Positions 16,545 through 25,808 are shown, counted from the stretch's first letter. The stretch is DNA of 64,000 nt from Winogradskyella marina (GCF_015645385.1 NZ_JADOET010000005.1:1-64000); one strand, 5' to 3'. Numbers and translations: made by a program. The notes: generated by a model from the letters alone, not told the origin.

Positions 16545-17447
16545 CTAAAAGAAAATGTCTTGCGCTAGTCTAAACGTATTTGAATGTGCATTTACTATAG
16601 TTTTTATATCAGGTGAATAACCTCCTCCCATGCTACACATTACAGGGATTTTGTTGCGTTTACATTGCTCTAAAACAAACTGGTCTCTGGCTTTACAGCC
16701 TTCAATTGTTAAACCGAGTTTTCCTAATTTGTCGGTTTTTATGACATCTACACCGCATAAATAGTAAATAAAATCGGGTTGTTGTTCAGCAATAAGTTTT
16801 GGTAATGTATGCTTTAATAGGTTGAGGTATGTCGTATCATCTGCGTTATTATCTAGTGCAATATCTAAATCACTTTGCTCTTTTTTAAAAGGATAATTAC
16901 TTTTTCCGTGCATTGAAAATGTAAAAACGGAAGTGTCTTTTTGAAATATTTGAGCTGTTCCATTGCCTTGATGTACGTCTAAATCTACGATTAGAATTTT
17001 TTTAGCTAATCCTTTTTTTTGAAGATATCGTGCAGCTATCGCTTGGTCATTTAACATACAAAAGGCTTCACCACGATTAGTAAATGCATGATGCGTACCA
17101 CCTGCAATATTCATAGCAATGCCATGTTGTAATGCAAACTCGCTGGCTTTAATAGTGCCGTCGACTATAATTATTTCGCGTTCAACCAAAACTTCATTAA
17201 GTGGAAAACCTATTTTTCGAGCAGCACGTTGGTTTAAAGTTATATTTAGTAAATCATAAAAATATTCAGGATCGTGAACAGCAAGAATATGCTTGTCATT
17301 AGGTTTTTCTGGTTCAAAAAAATTAGTGCTGTCGCAAGTGCCTTCATGCAACAATTGCTGCGGTAATAATTCATATTTTTCCATCGGAAACCGATGTCCT
17401 TGCGGTAAACTGTGTTTATATATGGGATGGAAAGCGATTTTTAGCAT
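16545..17447 (-). CDS. Histone deacetylase family protein
   Basis: 300 residues of the arginase/deacetylase fold. Conserved elements: HAVHDPEYF-like (LAVHDPEYF), GGTHHAFTNRGEAFCMLND with the catalytic His pair, ILIVDLDVHQGNGTAQIF with the zinc-binding Asp and His, and CGVDVIKTDKLGKLGLT with the second Asp. Bacterial members deacetylate acetylpolyamines, acetoin-related substrates or lysines. No signal peptide. It lies 52 nt downstream of tex on the same strand and may share a transcript. Confidence 0.9.
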   Translation of the reverse strand: MLKIAFHPIYKHSLPQGHRFPMEKYELLPQQLLHEGTCDSTNFFEPEKPNDKHILAVHDPEYFYDLLNITLNQRAARKIGFPLNEVLVEREIIIVDGTIKASEFALQHGIAMNIAGGTHHAFTNRGEAFCMLNDQAIAARYLQKKGLAKKILIVDLDVHQGNGTAQIFQKDTSVFTFSMHGKSNYPFKKEQSDLDIALDNNADDTTYLNLLKHTLPKLIAEQQPDFIYYLCGVDVIKTDKLGKLGLTIEGCKARDQFVLEQCKRNKIPVMCSMGGGYSPDIKTIVNAHSNTFRLAQDIFF

Positions 17448-17499
17448 TTATAGCATAAGCGTTTTATAATTAGTTTTGAATAAGCACATCCTATTTTCT

Positions 17500-19620
17500 T
17501 TACTTATGAAGCTTCAACTGAATCCGTTTCCGTGCCACATCAACTTCTAAAACTTTCACAATAATCTGCTGATGTAAATGGACGTGCTCATTGACATCTT
17601 TTACAAAACTGTCGCTAAGATTAGACACGTGAATTAAGCCACTTTCCTTAATCCCAACATCTACAAAGCATCCAAAATTAGTGATGTTATTAACAATGCC
17701 AGGCAATAATTGACCTTCATGTAAATCGGTAATGGTTTTTATATTTTGGTTGAAGGTAAATACCTTGGCCGTTTCTCTAATATCTAAACCTGGTTTTTCG
17801 AGCTCTTTTATAATATCTTGAAGCGTTAATAATCCAATGGAATCGGAAACATAGTGTTTTAAATCTATATTTTGAAGTTTGGTTTTATTTCCAATTAATT
17901 CTTGAAGTGAAACGCCTTCATCTTTTGCCATTTGTTTTACAATCGCATAGCGTTCTGGATGCACAGCCGAATCATCTAAAGGGTTTTTAGCTCCTTTTAT
18001 TCTTAAAAAAGCAGCACTTTGTTCAAACGCTTTGCCACCCAATCGCGGGACTTTTAAGATGTCTTTTCTAGATTTGAAGACTCCATTTTCGGTTCTATAG
18101 TTGAAAATATTTTCTGCTAATTTTGGTCCTATTCCAGATACATAACTCAGTAATGGCGTGCTTGCCGAATTGATATTAACACCAACGGCATTCACACAAT
18201 TTTCAACAACGGTATCGAGTTGTTTTTGAAGTTTGGTTTGGTCTACATCATGTTGGTATTGTCCAACACCAATGGACTGCGCATCAATTTTTACCAATTC
18301 TGCTAAAGGGTCTTGTAGTCGTCGTCCGATAGACACAGAACCTCTAACGGTAACGTCATAATTAGGAAATTCTTCTCGAGCAATTTTGGATGCCGAATAA
18401 ATACTAGCACCAGCTTCGCTTACCACAAACACCTGAATCTCGTTTTTAAACTGAATCTTTCGGATTAAAGCTTCGGTTTCTCTTGAAGCGGTTCCGTTTC
18501 CAATAGCAATGGCTTCAATTTTATAAGCTTCAGCTAAAGAGGAAATCTTTTTTATAGCACCTATACTATCGTTTTTTGGGGCGTGTGGATAAATAGTTTC
18601 GTTGTGTTTTAAATTGCCTTGTGCATCTAAACAAACAATTTTACAACCGGTTCTAAAGCCAGGGTCAATCGCTAAAACACGTTTTTCACCAATAGGTGAA
18701 CCTAACAATAATTGTTTTAGGTTTTTGGCAAAAACAGTGATGGCAGCTTCATCGGCTTTGTCTTTGGCTTTACTTAAGGTTTCGTTGCTTAATGATGGAA
18801 ATAGTAAACGTTTGTAAGCATCTGAAATGGCTAACTCAATTTGGTCGGCACAACTATTTTGGCTTCTTATAATTCTATTATCCATGAGCTCTAAGGCTCT
18901 AATAGCATCAATTTCAATTTTCACACGAATAAACCCTTCATTTTCGGCTCTTAAAATTGCTAATAGGCGATGTGATGGAATTCGGCTTAAACTTTCGGAC
19001 CAATCAAAATAATCCCTGAATTTTTGTGCCTTATCTTCATCCTTTTTTGCCTTTACAACTTTGGTTGAAATTTGAGCATGTCGTTCCAATTGATTTCTCA
19101 AAAGGTTTCTAATATCTGCACGCTCATTAATCCATTCGGCTATAATATGTCTAGCTCCTTCCAAAGCATCATCTGGAGATGCAATATCACCTTTCGCATA
19201 TTTGTAAGCTATAGATTCTATGTCATTTGCCTTCTGACTCATAATGATTTTAGCCAAAGGTTCTAAACCATTTTTACGAGCGGTTTCAGCTTTTGTTTTT
19301 CGTTTTTTCTTGTATGGTAGATAAAGGTCTTCAAGTGTTGTTAAATCTTGAGTTTGTTCTATCTTTTGTTTTAGCTCTTCTGTTAAAACATCTTGTTCTT
19401 CAAGCGCTTTTAAAATGGCTTGTTTGCGTTTTTCTAAAGCTTCAAATTGTTCTTTATATTTTACAATCTCACCAATTTGTACTTCGTCTAAATTTCCTGT
19501 GGCTTCTTTTCTGTAACGTGAAATAAAGGGAATGGTACAGTCTTCATTCAGTAATTGAATGGTACTTTTTATATTGGTTTTAGGTAGTTTTGTGGATCGA
19601 ACTATGTAATCTATCATCAT
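17500..19620 (-). CDS. tex: Tex-like RNA-binding transcription accessory protein
   Basis: About 706 residues. The order is typical of Tex: helical N-terminal part (YIVRSTKLPKTNIKSTIQLL, IPFISRYRKEATGNLDEVQI), a YqgF/RNase H-like region (RVLAIDPGFRTGCK), helix-hairpin-helix motifs (YVSGIGPKLAENI) and a C-terminal S1 domain (GIVNNITNFGCFVDVGIKESGLIHVS). I start at MMIDYIV; the longer frame would run through a hairpin. That 10-bp hairpin ends 6 nt from the ATG. Confidence 0.95.
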   Translation of the reverse strand: MMIDYIVRSTKLPKTNIKSTIQLLNEDCTIPFISRYRKEATGNLDEVQIGEIVKYKEQFEALEKRKQAILKALEEQDVLTEELKQKIEQTQDLTTLEDLYLPYKKKRKTKAETARKNGLEPLAKIIMSQKANDIESIAYKYAKGDIASPDDALEGARHIIAEWINERADIRNLLRNQLERHAQISTKVVKAKKDEDKAQKFRDYFDWSESLSRIPSHRLLAILRAENEGFIRVKIEIDAIRALELMDNRIIRSQNSCADQIELAISDAYKRLLFPSLSNETLSKAKDKADEAAITVFAKNLKQLLLGSPIGEKRVLAIDPGFRTGCKIVCLDAQGNLKHNETIYPHAPKNDSIGAIKKISSLAEAYKIEAIAIGNGTASRETEALIRKIQFKNEIQVFVVSEAGASIYSASKIAREEFPNYDVTVRGSVSIGRRLQDPLAELVKIDAQSIGVGQYQHDVDQTKLQKQLDTVVENCVNAVGVNINSASTPLLSYVSGIGPKLAENIFNYRTENGVFKSRKDILKVPRLGGKAFEQSAAFLRIKGAKNPLDDSAVHPERYAIVKQMAKDEGVSLQELIGNKTKLQNIDLKHYVSDSIGLLTLQDIIKELEKPGLDIRETAKVFTFNQNIKTITDLHEGQLLPGIVNNITNFGCFVDVGIKESGLIHVSNLSDSFVKDVNEHVHLHQQIIVKVLEVDVARKRIQLKLHK

Positions 19621-19626
19621 AAAAAT

Positions 19627-19655
19627 GGCCTTATACATTTTTTAAGTATAAGGCC
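19627..19655 (-). terminator. Hairpin between the OmpA-like gene and tex
   Basis: Perfect 10-bp stem GGCCTTATAC / GTATAAGGCC with a 9-nt loop, followed on the minus strand by ATTTTTATG, where the ATG is the start of tex. It has the form of an intrinsic terminator for the upstream OmpA-like gene but sits on the tex start region. It could also control tex translation. Confidence 0.65.
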
Positions 19656-19705
19656 TGTAAGATATTTAACTCGACATTAATTGCCGAATGATTTAACAAA
19701 AGTTA

Positions 19706-20413
19706 TTAATTAGTACCAGCTTCTTGCTTCGCTTCATTAATCATGGTTTCGTTAGGTACAATGGCGATATTCACACGTCTGTTTTTTGAACGTCCTTCAG
19801 CTGTACTGTTATCGTGTGTAGGTTGTTCTTCGCCATACCAATGGGTGGTGAATCTTCCATTACTTAAGCCTTTGCCCATTAAATAATTGGTTACAGCTTC
19901 GGCTCTGTTTTTAGATAAGGTCATGTTGTACGCATCATTACCTGAACTGTCGGTATGACCAACAACTAAAATATTAGTGTCTGGATATTCTATAAATACA
20001 TTGGCTAAACTGTTTAGTGTTTCTTGTGACTTGGCATTAATATTATATTTTTCAGTTGCAAAATACACTCCACTTTGTTCGTCAAAGGTTAATACAATAC
20101 CATTATCAACACGTTCAACCGTTGCGCCTGGAATTTCATTTTCAATTTCTTGGGCTTGTTTGTCCATTTTATTACCAATTAAAACACCAGCACCTCCACC
20201 TACAACGCCGCCAATAACAGCACCTAATTCGCTATTATTACCGTCGCCAACGTTATTTCCAATGATGGCACCTAATAAGGCTCCACCAGCAGCTCCAATG
20301 ACTCCACCTTTTTGTTTGTTGTTAGCATTGTCTACAGCCTTACAGCTTGTCATTAATACTAAAAGTAATGATAAGGTTATGGCTAAATTCGATTTATAAT
20401 TCAATAATTTCAT
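19706..20413 (-). CDS. OmpA-family lipoprotein with glycine zipper
   Basis: 235 residues. Signal peptide with lipobox MTSC (Cys24), then a Gly-rich zipper (GVIGAAGGALLGAIIGNN and GAVIGGVVGGGAGVLIG) and a C-terminal OmpA-like peptidoglycan-binding domain (VVGHTDSSGNDAYNMTLSKNRAEAVTNYL, RRVNIAI). It links the outer membrane to peptidoglycan. The gene starts 4 nt after the lipocalin-like gene and is co-transcribed with it. A hairpin terminator candidate follows. Confidence 0.93.
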   Translation of the reverse strand: MKLLNYKSNLAITLSLLLVLMTSCKAVDNANNKQKGGVIGAAGGALLGAIIGNNVGDGNNSELGAVIGGVVGGGAGVLIGNKMDKQAQEIENEIPGATVERVDNGIVLTFDEQSGVYFATEKYNINAKSQETLNSLANVFIEYPDTNILVVGHTDSSGNDAYNMTLSKNRAEAVTNYLMGKGLSNGRFTTHWYGEEQPTHDNSTAEGRSKNRRVNIAIVPNETMINEAKQEAGTN

Positions 20414-20417
20414 GGTT

Positions 20418-20888
20418 CTATAATTTTGTAAAGTTCATTGTAATGGTGATGGGCTTTCCATCTAAGGTCACTATTTGTTGCCACTGCATAGCGGTTTCAG
20501 AAAGTGATGTGAGTTCTAATCTGAATCCTGAATTAGTTTCAGATTTACCTTTTTCGTTAGTAGGTTTTAATAAAAAATTATACAAGCCCGTGTCTTCGTT
20601 TACTTCGTCAATTGTAAATACGAAATAACGTTGGTCGGTAGCGCAAGACATGCCCGAGAGTGTATAAACACCTGTGTTGTTATTGGGGATAAATTGCCAT
20701 GAGCTGTTTTCAAAACAAGCTTTGTTGGCATCGTTAAGCAATGTGATTTTTATGTCACCAATAGCTGATGAGGTTACAGATGTTAGAGTCCAGTTGCCTT
20801 TAATTACTTTTTTAGATTGTCTCACTGTTTTTGAAGCGCCACAAGCTAAAAAGCAAAAGGTTAATGCTATTAATGCTAATTTTTTCAT
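20418..20888 (-). CDS. Lipocalin-like lipoprotein
   Basis: 156 residues with a signal peptide and lipobox FLAC (Cys16). The body has the small beta-barrel pattern of lipocalin-like proteins, starting at IKGNWTLTSVTSS and ending TITMNFTKL, with two cysteines that may form a disulfide (KACFENSS and GMSCATDQ). The ligand is unknown. First gene of a two-gene unit with the OmpA-family lipoprotein. Confidence 0.8.
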   Translation of the reverse strand: MKKLALIALTFCFLACGASKTVRQSKKVIKGNWTLTSVTSSAIGDIKITLLNDANKACFENSSWQFIPNNNTGVYTLSGMSCATDQRYFVFTIDEVNEDTGLYNFLLKPTNEKGKSETNSGFRLELTSLSETAMQWQQIVTLDGKPITITMNFTKL

Positions 20889-20913
20889 AGTATTTGGAGT
20901 TATGATTTATGGT

Positions 20914-20921
20914 CAAAATTA
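20914..20921 (-). promoter_or_regulatory. -7 element for the lipocalin/OmpA operon
   Basis: TAATTTTG on the minus strand, 25 nt upstream of the lipocalin-like start. It matches TAnnTTTG; no good -33 element was seen. Confidence 0.4.
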
Positions 20922-20989
20922 CTAAAAGGATAGGTGAGCGATTACTTGTAAAGAAAAAATAATTGATGCATTAGCAAAACTAAAACGAT

Positions 20990-21028
20990 AAAAATGGTTC
21001 TATTTTGTTCACCAAACAAAATAGAACC
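20990..21028 (-). terminator. Terminator of metG
   Basis: Perfect 14-bp stem, GGTTCTATTTTGTT (20996-21009) and AACAAAATAGAACC (21015-21028), with a 5-nt loop. On the minus strand it is followed by ATTTTTATCG. It lies 30 nt beyond the metG stop codon. Confidence 0.88.
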
Positions 21029-21058
21029 AAACAATTAAATGTACAAGTTAAATTGTAA

Positions 21059-23149
21059 TTAGCTTATTTGAAGTCCGTTAGTTACGCCGTCTTTACCTGT
21101 GCTGAGCGCAGTGGAAGTATCAGGATTTACAAACACCAAATTACCATCGTCGTCTTCAGTCATTAAAATCATCCCTTGGCTCTCAACACCTCTTAATTTT
21201 CGTGGTGCTAGGTTGACTAAAACAGTGACGCGTTTTCCAACTACATCTTCAGGTTTAAAGCTTTCTGCAATTCCTGAAACAATAGTTCTGGTATCAATAC
21301 CTGTATCGACTTTTAAGACTAAAAGTTTTTTAGTTTTAGGCATTTTTTCAGCTTCGAGAATAGTACCAACACGTAAATCTAATTTGGTGAAATCTTCAAA
21401 CGTAATTTCTTCTTTTTGCGGTTCAGCTACTTTATTAGCAGCTTCGTTAGCTTTTTTACTCGCGATTAATTTTTCTAACTGTGCTTCAATTTGCGCATCT
21501 TCAATTTTAGAGAATAATAATTCGCCTTTGCCTATTTTATGGTTGGCAGGTAGCAGTAACGCTTTAGAGCTGATATCATCCCAAGTGGATTCCGCATCAA
21601 GTTCGGAATGACAAAGGATTGATTTTAGTTTATTAGACGTAAACGGTAAAAACGGTTCAGATAAAACGGCTAAAGCTGAAGCGATTTGTAAAGCTACAAA
21701 CATCACCGTTTTGGTACGTGCTTCGTCAGTCTTTACAGTTTTCCATGGTTCTTCGTCTGCTAAATATTTGTTTCCTAGTCGTGCTAAGTTCATTAATTCT
21801 TGGCTCGCTTCTCTAAAGCGGTAACGCTCTATAGAACTTGAAATGACAGCAGGATAAGCTTTTAAGGCTGCCAACGTTTCTTCATCTATAGTGTTATATT
21901 CTGAAGGTTCAGGAATAACGCCATCATAATATTTATTGGTTAAAACAACCACACGATTGATAAAGTTTCCGAAAATAGCTACCAATTCGTTATTGTTTCT
22001 TGCCTGAAAATCTTTCCAAGTAAAGTCGTTATCCTTAGTTTCTGGTGCATTTGCGGTTAAAGCATAACGCAATACATCTTGTTGATTTGGGAAATCGACT
22101 AAATAATCTGGTAACCAAACGGCCCAGTTTTTAGAGGTCGATAATTTTTGACCTTCTAAATTTAAAAATTCGTTTGCAGGTACATTTTCTGGTAAAATAT
22201 AAGAGCCTTCTGCCTTTAGCATCGTTGGAAAAATAATACAGTGAAATACAATATTGTCTTTTCCTATAAAGTGAACCAGTTTAGTATCGTCGTTTTTCCA
22301 GTAATCTTCCCAGTTTTTACCTTCGCGAGCTGCCCATTCTTTGGTAGAAGAAATATAACCGATTGGTGCATCGAACCAAACGTAAAGCACTTTGCCTTCG
22401 CCACCTTTTACAGGTACAGGAATTCCCCAATCTAAATCTCTGGTTACCGCTCGTGGACGCAAACCGTCATCTATCCAGGATTTCACCTGACCGTAAACAT
22501 TAGGTTTCCAATCTTTTTTATGGCCTTTTAAAATCCATTCACGCAAAAATTCTTCGTGCTTGTTTAAAGGTAAAAACCAGTGTTTAGTTTCTTTAAGAGT
22601 GGGTACATTGCCTGTTATTGCCGATTTCGGATTAATTAAATCTGTGGCGTTTAAACTCGACCCACAGCTTTCGCATTGGTCGCCATAGGCTTCTTCATTA
22701 CCACACTTAGGGCAAGTTCCGGTTACAAAACGGTCTGCTAAAAACTGATTCGCTTCAGCATCGTATAATTGTTCGGTAACTTCCTCTACAAATTCATTTT
22801 TGTCGTAAAGTGTTTTAAAAAATTCTTGAGCGGTATCGTGATGAACTTTCGCAGTGGTACGTGAGTAATTGTCTAGTGAAATACCAAAATCTTCAAAAGA
22901 TTTCTTGATGTTCGCATGGTATTTATCGACAATGTCTTGAGGTGTTACACCTTCTTTTTTAGCTTTTATTGTAATTGGCACACCATGTTCATCACTTCCA
23001 CAAATAAAAGCGACATCATTTCCAGTTAGTCTTAAATAACGTGCGTAAATATCTGCAGGAACATAAACGCCTGCTAAATGTCCGATATGAATTGGGCCAT
23101 TTGTATAAGGTAAAGCTGCGGTTATGGTATATCTTTTTGGTGTGCTCAT
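21059..23149 (-). CDS. metG: Methionyl-tRNA synthetase
   Basis: 696 residues, class I synthetase that charges tRNA-Met. Visible are the HIGH motif ([10 protein letters not shown]), the zinc knuckle CPKCG ... CESCG (about 150-170), the KMSKS variant GQKLSTSKN, and the C-terminal Arc1p/EMAPII-like tRNA-binding domain ([17 protein letters not shown] to the end). Two short segments look foreign: CHSELDAES at about residue 516 and TSTALSTG near the C-terminus. Both are encoded by palindromic or dispersed repeat DNA. Single gene with its own terminator. Confidence 0.97.
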   Translation of the reverse strand: MSTPKRYTITAALPYTNGPIHIGHLAGVYVPADIYARYLRLTGNDVAFICGSDEHGVPITIKAKKEGVTPQDIVDKYHANIKKSFEDFGISLDNYSRTTAKVHHDTAQEFFKTLYDKNEFVEEVTEQLYDAEANQFLADRFVTGTCPKCGNEEAYGDQCESCGSSLNATDLINPKSAITGNVPTLKETKHWFLPLNKHEEFLREWILKGHKKDWKPNVYGQVKSWIDDGLRPRAVTRDLDWGIPVPVKGGEGKVLYVWFDAPIGYISSTKEWAAREGKNWEDYWKNDDTKLVHFIGKDNIVFHCIIFPTMLKAEGSYILPENVPANEFLNLEGQKLSTSKNWAVWLPDYLVDFPNQQDVLRYALTANAPETKDNDFTWKDFQARNNNELVAIFGNFINRVVVLTNKYYDGVIPEPSEYNTIDEETLAALKAYPAVISSSIERYRFREASQELMNLARLGNKYLADEEPWKTVKTDEARTKTVMFVALQIASALAVLSEPFLPFTSNKLKSILCHSELDAESTWDDISSKALLLPANHKIGKGELLFSKIEDAQIEAQLEKLIASKKANEAANKVAEPQKEEITFEDFTKLDLRVGTILEAEKMPKTKKLLVLKVDTGIDTRTIVSGIAESFKPEDVVGKRVTVLVNLAPRKLRGVESQGMILMTEDDDGNLVFVNPDTSTALSTGKDGVTNGLQIS
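21096..21118. repeat. Repeat-derived segment inside the 3' end of metG
   Basis: Minus-strand ACTTCCACTGCGCTCAGCAC closely resembles the CTTCGACTGCGCTCAG core of a dispersed repeat that I remember from Bacteroidota intergenic regions. It encodes TSTALSTG in frame, eight residues I do not expect in MetG. Confidence 0.5.
21585..21617. repeat. Palindromic repeat inside metG
   Basis: The plus strand reads GGATTCCGCATCAAGTTCGG then AATGACA, with arms ATTCCG (21589-21594) and CGGAAT (21604-21609). It matches the common flavobacterial intergenic palindrome. It is read in frame as CHSELDAES within the anticodon-binding to C-terminal linker of MetG. Confidence 0.65.
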
Positions 23150-23233
23150 GGATTTTTTATTTAGTCGTTCTGAAACGTGATGCCTTTGTTTTAGGTGTTC
23201 AGAAAGACAAGTGTTTTCACTAATTACAAGCTA

Positions 23234-23241
23234 CAAAAGTA
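23234..23241 (-). promoter_or_regulatory. -7 element of metG
   Basis: TACTTTTG on the minus strand, about 85 nt upstream of metG, matching TAnnTTTG. No clear -33 partner. Confidence 0.35.
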
Positions 23242-23388
23242 ATCATTATTACGCCGAATTAGAAACAGGCATTTGCAAATTTTAAACATTAATATTTCAA
23301 GGATATAGTTAGGAATACATAATACTTGCCTGAAACCATTTTCTAAGTTCTGTGTTTTAACTTTATACTTAGAATAGGAATCAAAAAA

Positions 23389-23418
23389 TTTGAACGTCTA
23401 AAAAAAAATGTACTTTTA
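23389..23418 (+). promoter_or_regulatory. Promoter of the LD-carboxypeptidase gene
   Basis: TTTG (23389-23392), 18-nt spacer, TACTTTTA (23411-23418): one mismatch from TAnnTTTG. It lies 15 nt before the start codon. Confidence 0.5.
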
Positions 23419-23433
23419 CAAAAAGCCCAATTT

Positions 23434-24459
23434 ATGACTTTTAAACCTTATGTAATATTGCTTATTGTTGCCGTGATTTTTAGTGTAAATACTGATGTCC
23501 ACGCTCAGAATGCAATTGATAATTCTTCTAAAATGACTTCAAACTTAATACAACCACCATATTTAAAAGCTGGCGATACGGTTGCTATCGTTGCGCCTTC
23601 AGGAATTTTAAAAAGTAGAGAAGGGGAGGTACAGCAGGCTGTTGCACTTTTAAAAGATTGGGGTTTGCATGCGGTTGTAGGTAAAAATGTTTTTAATCAA
23701 GGGAATCATTTTGCAGGAACCGATGATGAGCGTTGTGAAGATTTACAAAATGCCATGGACGACCCAAGCATTAGTGCGATTTGGTGTGCAAGAGGTGGAT
23801 ACGGAACAGTTAGGATTTTAGATAAATTGAATTATACCAAATTTAAGAAAGATCCAAAATGGGTGATAGGGTATTCAGACATTACAGCCTTACATAATCA
23901 GGTTCATAATGAAGGGTTTCAGTCTTTGCACGCCTTAATGTGTGTGAGTTTAACTAAGAACTTAGAGGATATAAAAGAAACCGTTTCAACGTTTAAATCG
24001 GCCATTTTTGGTCAGCCAGAAGACTATGCGTTAAAAGGCTCTAATTATAATAGAGTAGGCGAAACATCTGGCGAATTGGTAGGTGGAAACCTCACCATAT
24101 TGCATACCATGTTAGGTTCTAAAGAAAGTATTGATACTGCCGGAAAAATTCTTTTTATTGAAGAGATTGGCGAATATAAATATCATATAGACCGTATGCT
24201 TCAGAGCATGAAACGTGCTGGATATTTTGATAACTTAAATGGTCTTGTGGTTGGTGATATGTCTAGAATTCGAAAAAATACAACGCCTTGGGGAACTTCT
24301 ATTGAGCAGTTAATTTTGGATGCTTTAGATGATTACGACTTCCCTATAGCGTTTAATGTGCCAGCAGGACATGAAAAAGATAATAGAGCTTTGGTTTTAG
24401 GACGTACTGTGGATTTGAAAGTAGGTAAAGGCACAGCGACTTTAAAGTTTTCAGAATAA
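23434..24459 (+). CDS. Muramoyltetrapeptide LD-carboxypeptidase (S66 family)
   Basis: 341 residues with an N-terminal signal peptide (ends DVHAQ). The S66 triad can be read: nucleophile Ser in VIGYSDITAL, Glu in LFIEEIGEYKYH, His in NVPAGHEKDNRALVLG. The substrate-binding start LKAGDTVAIVAPSG is also typical. The enzyme removes the terminal D-Ala from murein tetrapeptides. The classical LdcA is cytosolic; the signal peptide here implies a periplasmic role. It overlaps the convergent membrane-protein gene by 9 nt. Confidence 0.9.
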   Translation: MTFKPYVILLIVAVIFSVNTDVHAQNAIDNSSKMTSNLIQPPYLKAGDTVAIVAPSGILKSREGEVQQAVALLKDWGLHAVVGKNVFNQGNHFAGTDDERCEDLQNAMDDPSISAIWCARGGYGTVRILDKLNYTKFKKDPKWVIGYSDITALHNQVHNEGFQSLHALMCVSLTKNLEDIKETVSTFKSAIFGQPEDYALKGSNYNRVGETSGELVGGNLTILHTMLGSKESIDTAGKILFIEEIGEYKYHIDRMLQSMKRAGYFDNLNGLVVGDMSRIRKNTTPWGTSIEQLILDALDDYDFPIAFNVPAGHEKDNRALVLGRTVDLKVGKGTATLKFSE

Positions 24460-24804
24460 TCTTTTTTGAAGTTTATAAAATAGAATCGCACCTAAAAAAT
24501 AAAGGAGGATATCTATAACATCAGTTGTGTAGCGTGTGTTTAGTAGTGGCATTAACCATTCAAAATAGATTGAAAAATAAATGGTGAGTCCTAAAACCAC
24601 AGTGAGTGGTACATATAGGGTTTCATTTTTTTTGATGATTCGCACTATTGCTAAACAGGAGCTTAAAACAATGGGCATGCACAGAAAGTCATTAACATAA
24701 AAACTTATCCAGTTTGGTAATGTTAGCTGTAAACGTTGGACGCTATAAATTGCAGATGCTACTAAAACACTGAAATAGAAAATAGGATGTTTTAAAATTT
24801 TCAT
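24451..24804 (-). CDS. Unknown small membrane protein
   Basis: 117 residues, starting at MKILKHPIFYF because this ATG overlaps the stop codon of the upstream zinc-ribbon gene (ATGA). Three to four hydrophobic segments span most of it, in a layout like small VanZ-type or MFS-fragment proteins. No motif identified. Co-translated with the upstream zinc-ribbon membrane protein. Confidence 0.75.
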   Translation of the reverse strand: MKILKHPIFYFSVLVASAIYSVQRLQLTLPNWISFYVNDFLCMPIVLSSCLAIVRIIKKNETLYVPLTVVLGLTIYFSIYFEWLMPLLNTRYTTDVIDILLYFLGAILFYKLQKRLF

Positions 24805-25103
24805 GCCGCAATTGCTGAAAACACCCAAGCAATAAACATACCTATGGCAATAAACCCCATCCAAATAGAGTGGAAGACTCTAACAAAAACACGAACAACT
24901 AGATAGCGATGATCTTTGTATTTGTTGTAAAACGAAGGTGATTCCTCTTTTTGAATACGCTCGCGTTCACGACGTTCTTTTTCTGCTTTTTCAAATGCTA
25001 GTTCACGCCTTTTTTTATAAGACAAAAGTGTATTGCAGTTGGTGCAGTACGCTTTATTTGTGTTATAGATACCACAATTTGGACATTTAATATGACTAGC
25101 CAT
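24801..25103 (-). CDS. Zinc-ribbon membrane protein
   Basis: 100 residues. An N-terminal zinc ribbon (CPNCGIYNTNKAYCTNC) is followed by a charged coiled-coil-like stretch (about 30-55, rich in Arg, Glu, Lys) and one C-terminal membrane segment (SIWMGFIAIGMFIAWVFSAIAA). The ribbon should face the cytosol. Overlaps the next gene by 4 nt. Function unknown. Confidence 0.8.
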   Translation of the reverse strand: MASHIKCPNCGIYNTNKAYCTNCNTLLSYKKRRELAFEKAEKERRERERIQKEESPSFYNKYKDHRYLVVRVFVRVFHSIWMGFIAIGMFIAWVFSAIAA

Positions 25104-25305
25104 TTTATAGCGTTTTCTTATATAACAAAGATATGGCTATTTGTAGGATTTTATGTGCTTAAAACAAAGATGCTTTGACTCAGATTACATAGTGCTAACT
25201 TTGAATCTAACAATTTTGTATCTTGATGCAAACTGCAAAACACTATTAGTTTTATAAAAGTCATCCGTATCGAGGTGATTATTGAAAGCGATAGAATACG
25301 AAATC

Positions 25306-25665
25306 ATGGCACAACACAACGAACTTGGTAAATTAGGTGAGCAATTGGCAACAGATTTGCTTATTAAAAAAGGGTATGAAATTATCGTTCGGAATTATGT
25401 GTTTCAAAAAGCTGAAATTGATATTATAGCTAAGCACAATAATTTAATGGTTTGTGTAGAAGTGAAAACACGAAACTCTGACTTTTTTGGTGATCCACAG
25501 GATTTTGTGACACCAAGCAAAATTAAATTGTTAGTAAAAGCGATGGATGCTTTTATAATTGAAAATGATATCGATTTAGAAACCCGATTTGATATCATTG
25601 CTGTTTTAAAGAATAAAAAGAAGGAACAGTTAACGCATTATGAGGATGCTTTTTATCATTTCTAA
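25306..25665 (+). CDS. YraN family (UPF0102) predicted endonuclease
   Basis: 119 residues starting at MAQHNELGKLGEQLA; an upstream ATG would add eight unconserved residues. Typical family features are GKLGEQLATDLLIKKGYEII, AEIDIIAKHNNLMVCVEVKTRN (the PD-(D/E)xK-like core with Asp, Glu-x-Lys) and FGDPQDFVTPSKI. It is conserved in bacteria and thought to act in DNA processing. Single gene, followed by palindromic repeats. Confidence 0.92.
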   Translation: MAQHNELGKLGEQLATDLLIKKGYEIIVRNYVFQKAEIDIIAKHNNLMVCVEVKTRNSDFFGDPQDFVTPSKIKLLVKAMDAFIIENDIDLETRFDIIAVLKNKKKEQLTHYEDAFYHF

Positions 25666-25807
25666 ATTCCCGTGACAACGGGAATCCTATGAATAATAAT
25701 GGAATTTTCATGGTGTATACTAATGCTTTCAAAAAGTTTGAGACAGATTATGTCCAAACTTTAATGATCTAGGTTTTTCTTCATGAGATTCCTGCATCCG
25801 CAGGAAT
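25666..25807. repeat. Pair of palindromic repeats in a convergent intergenic region
   Basis: Two perfect 8-bp hairpins: ATTCCCGT GACA ACGGGAAT (25666-25685) and ATTCCTGC ATCC GCAGGAAT (25788-25807). They bracket about 100 bases between yraN and nadD. Both belong to the CATTCC(N)GGAATG class of REP-like elements and may also end transcription. Confidence 0.75.
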
Positions 25808-25808
25808 G

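Noticed and set aside
19977..20399. 140-codon plus-strand frame opposite the OmpA-family gene
   Set aside because: It is a Pro/Thr-rich mirror of the glycine zipper and OmpA domain; no protein features.
21099..21611. 170-codon plus-strand frame opposite metG
   Set aside because: Antisense shadow of the conserved tRNA-binding domain.
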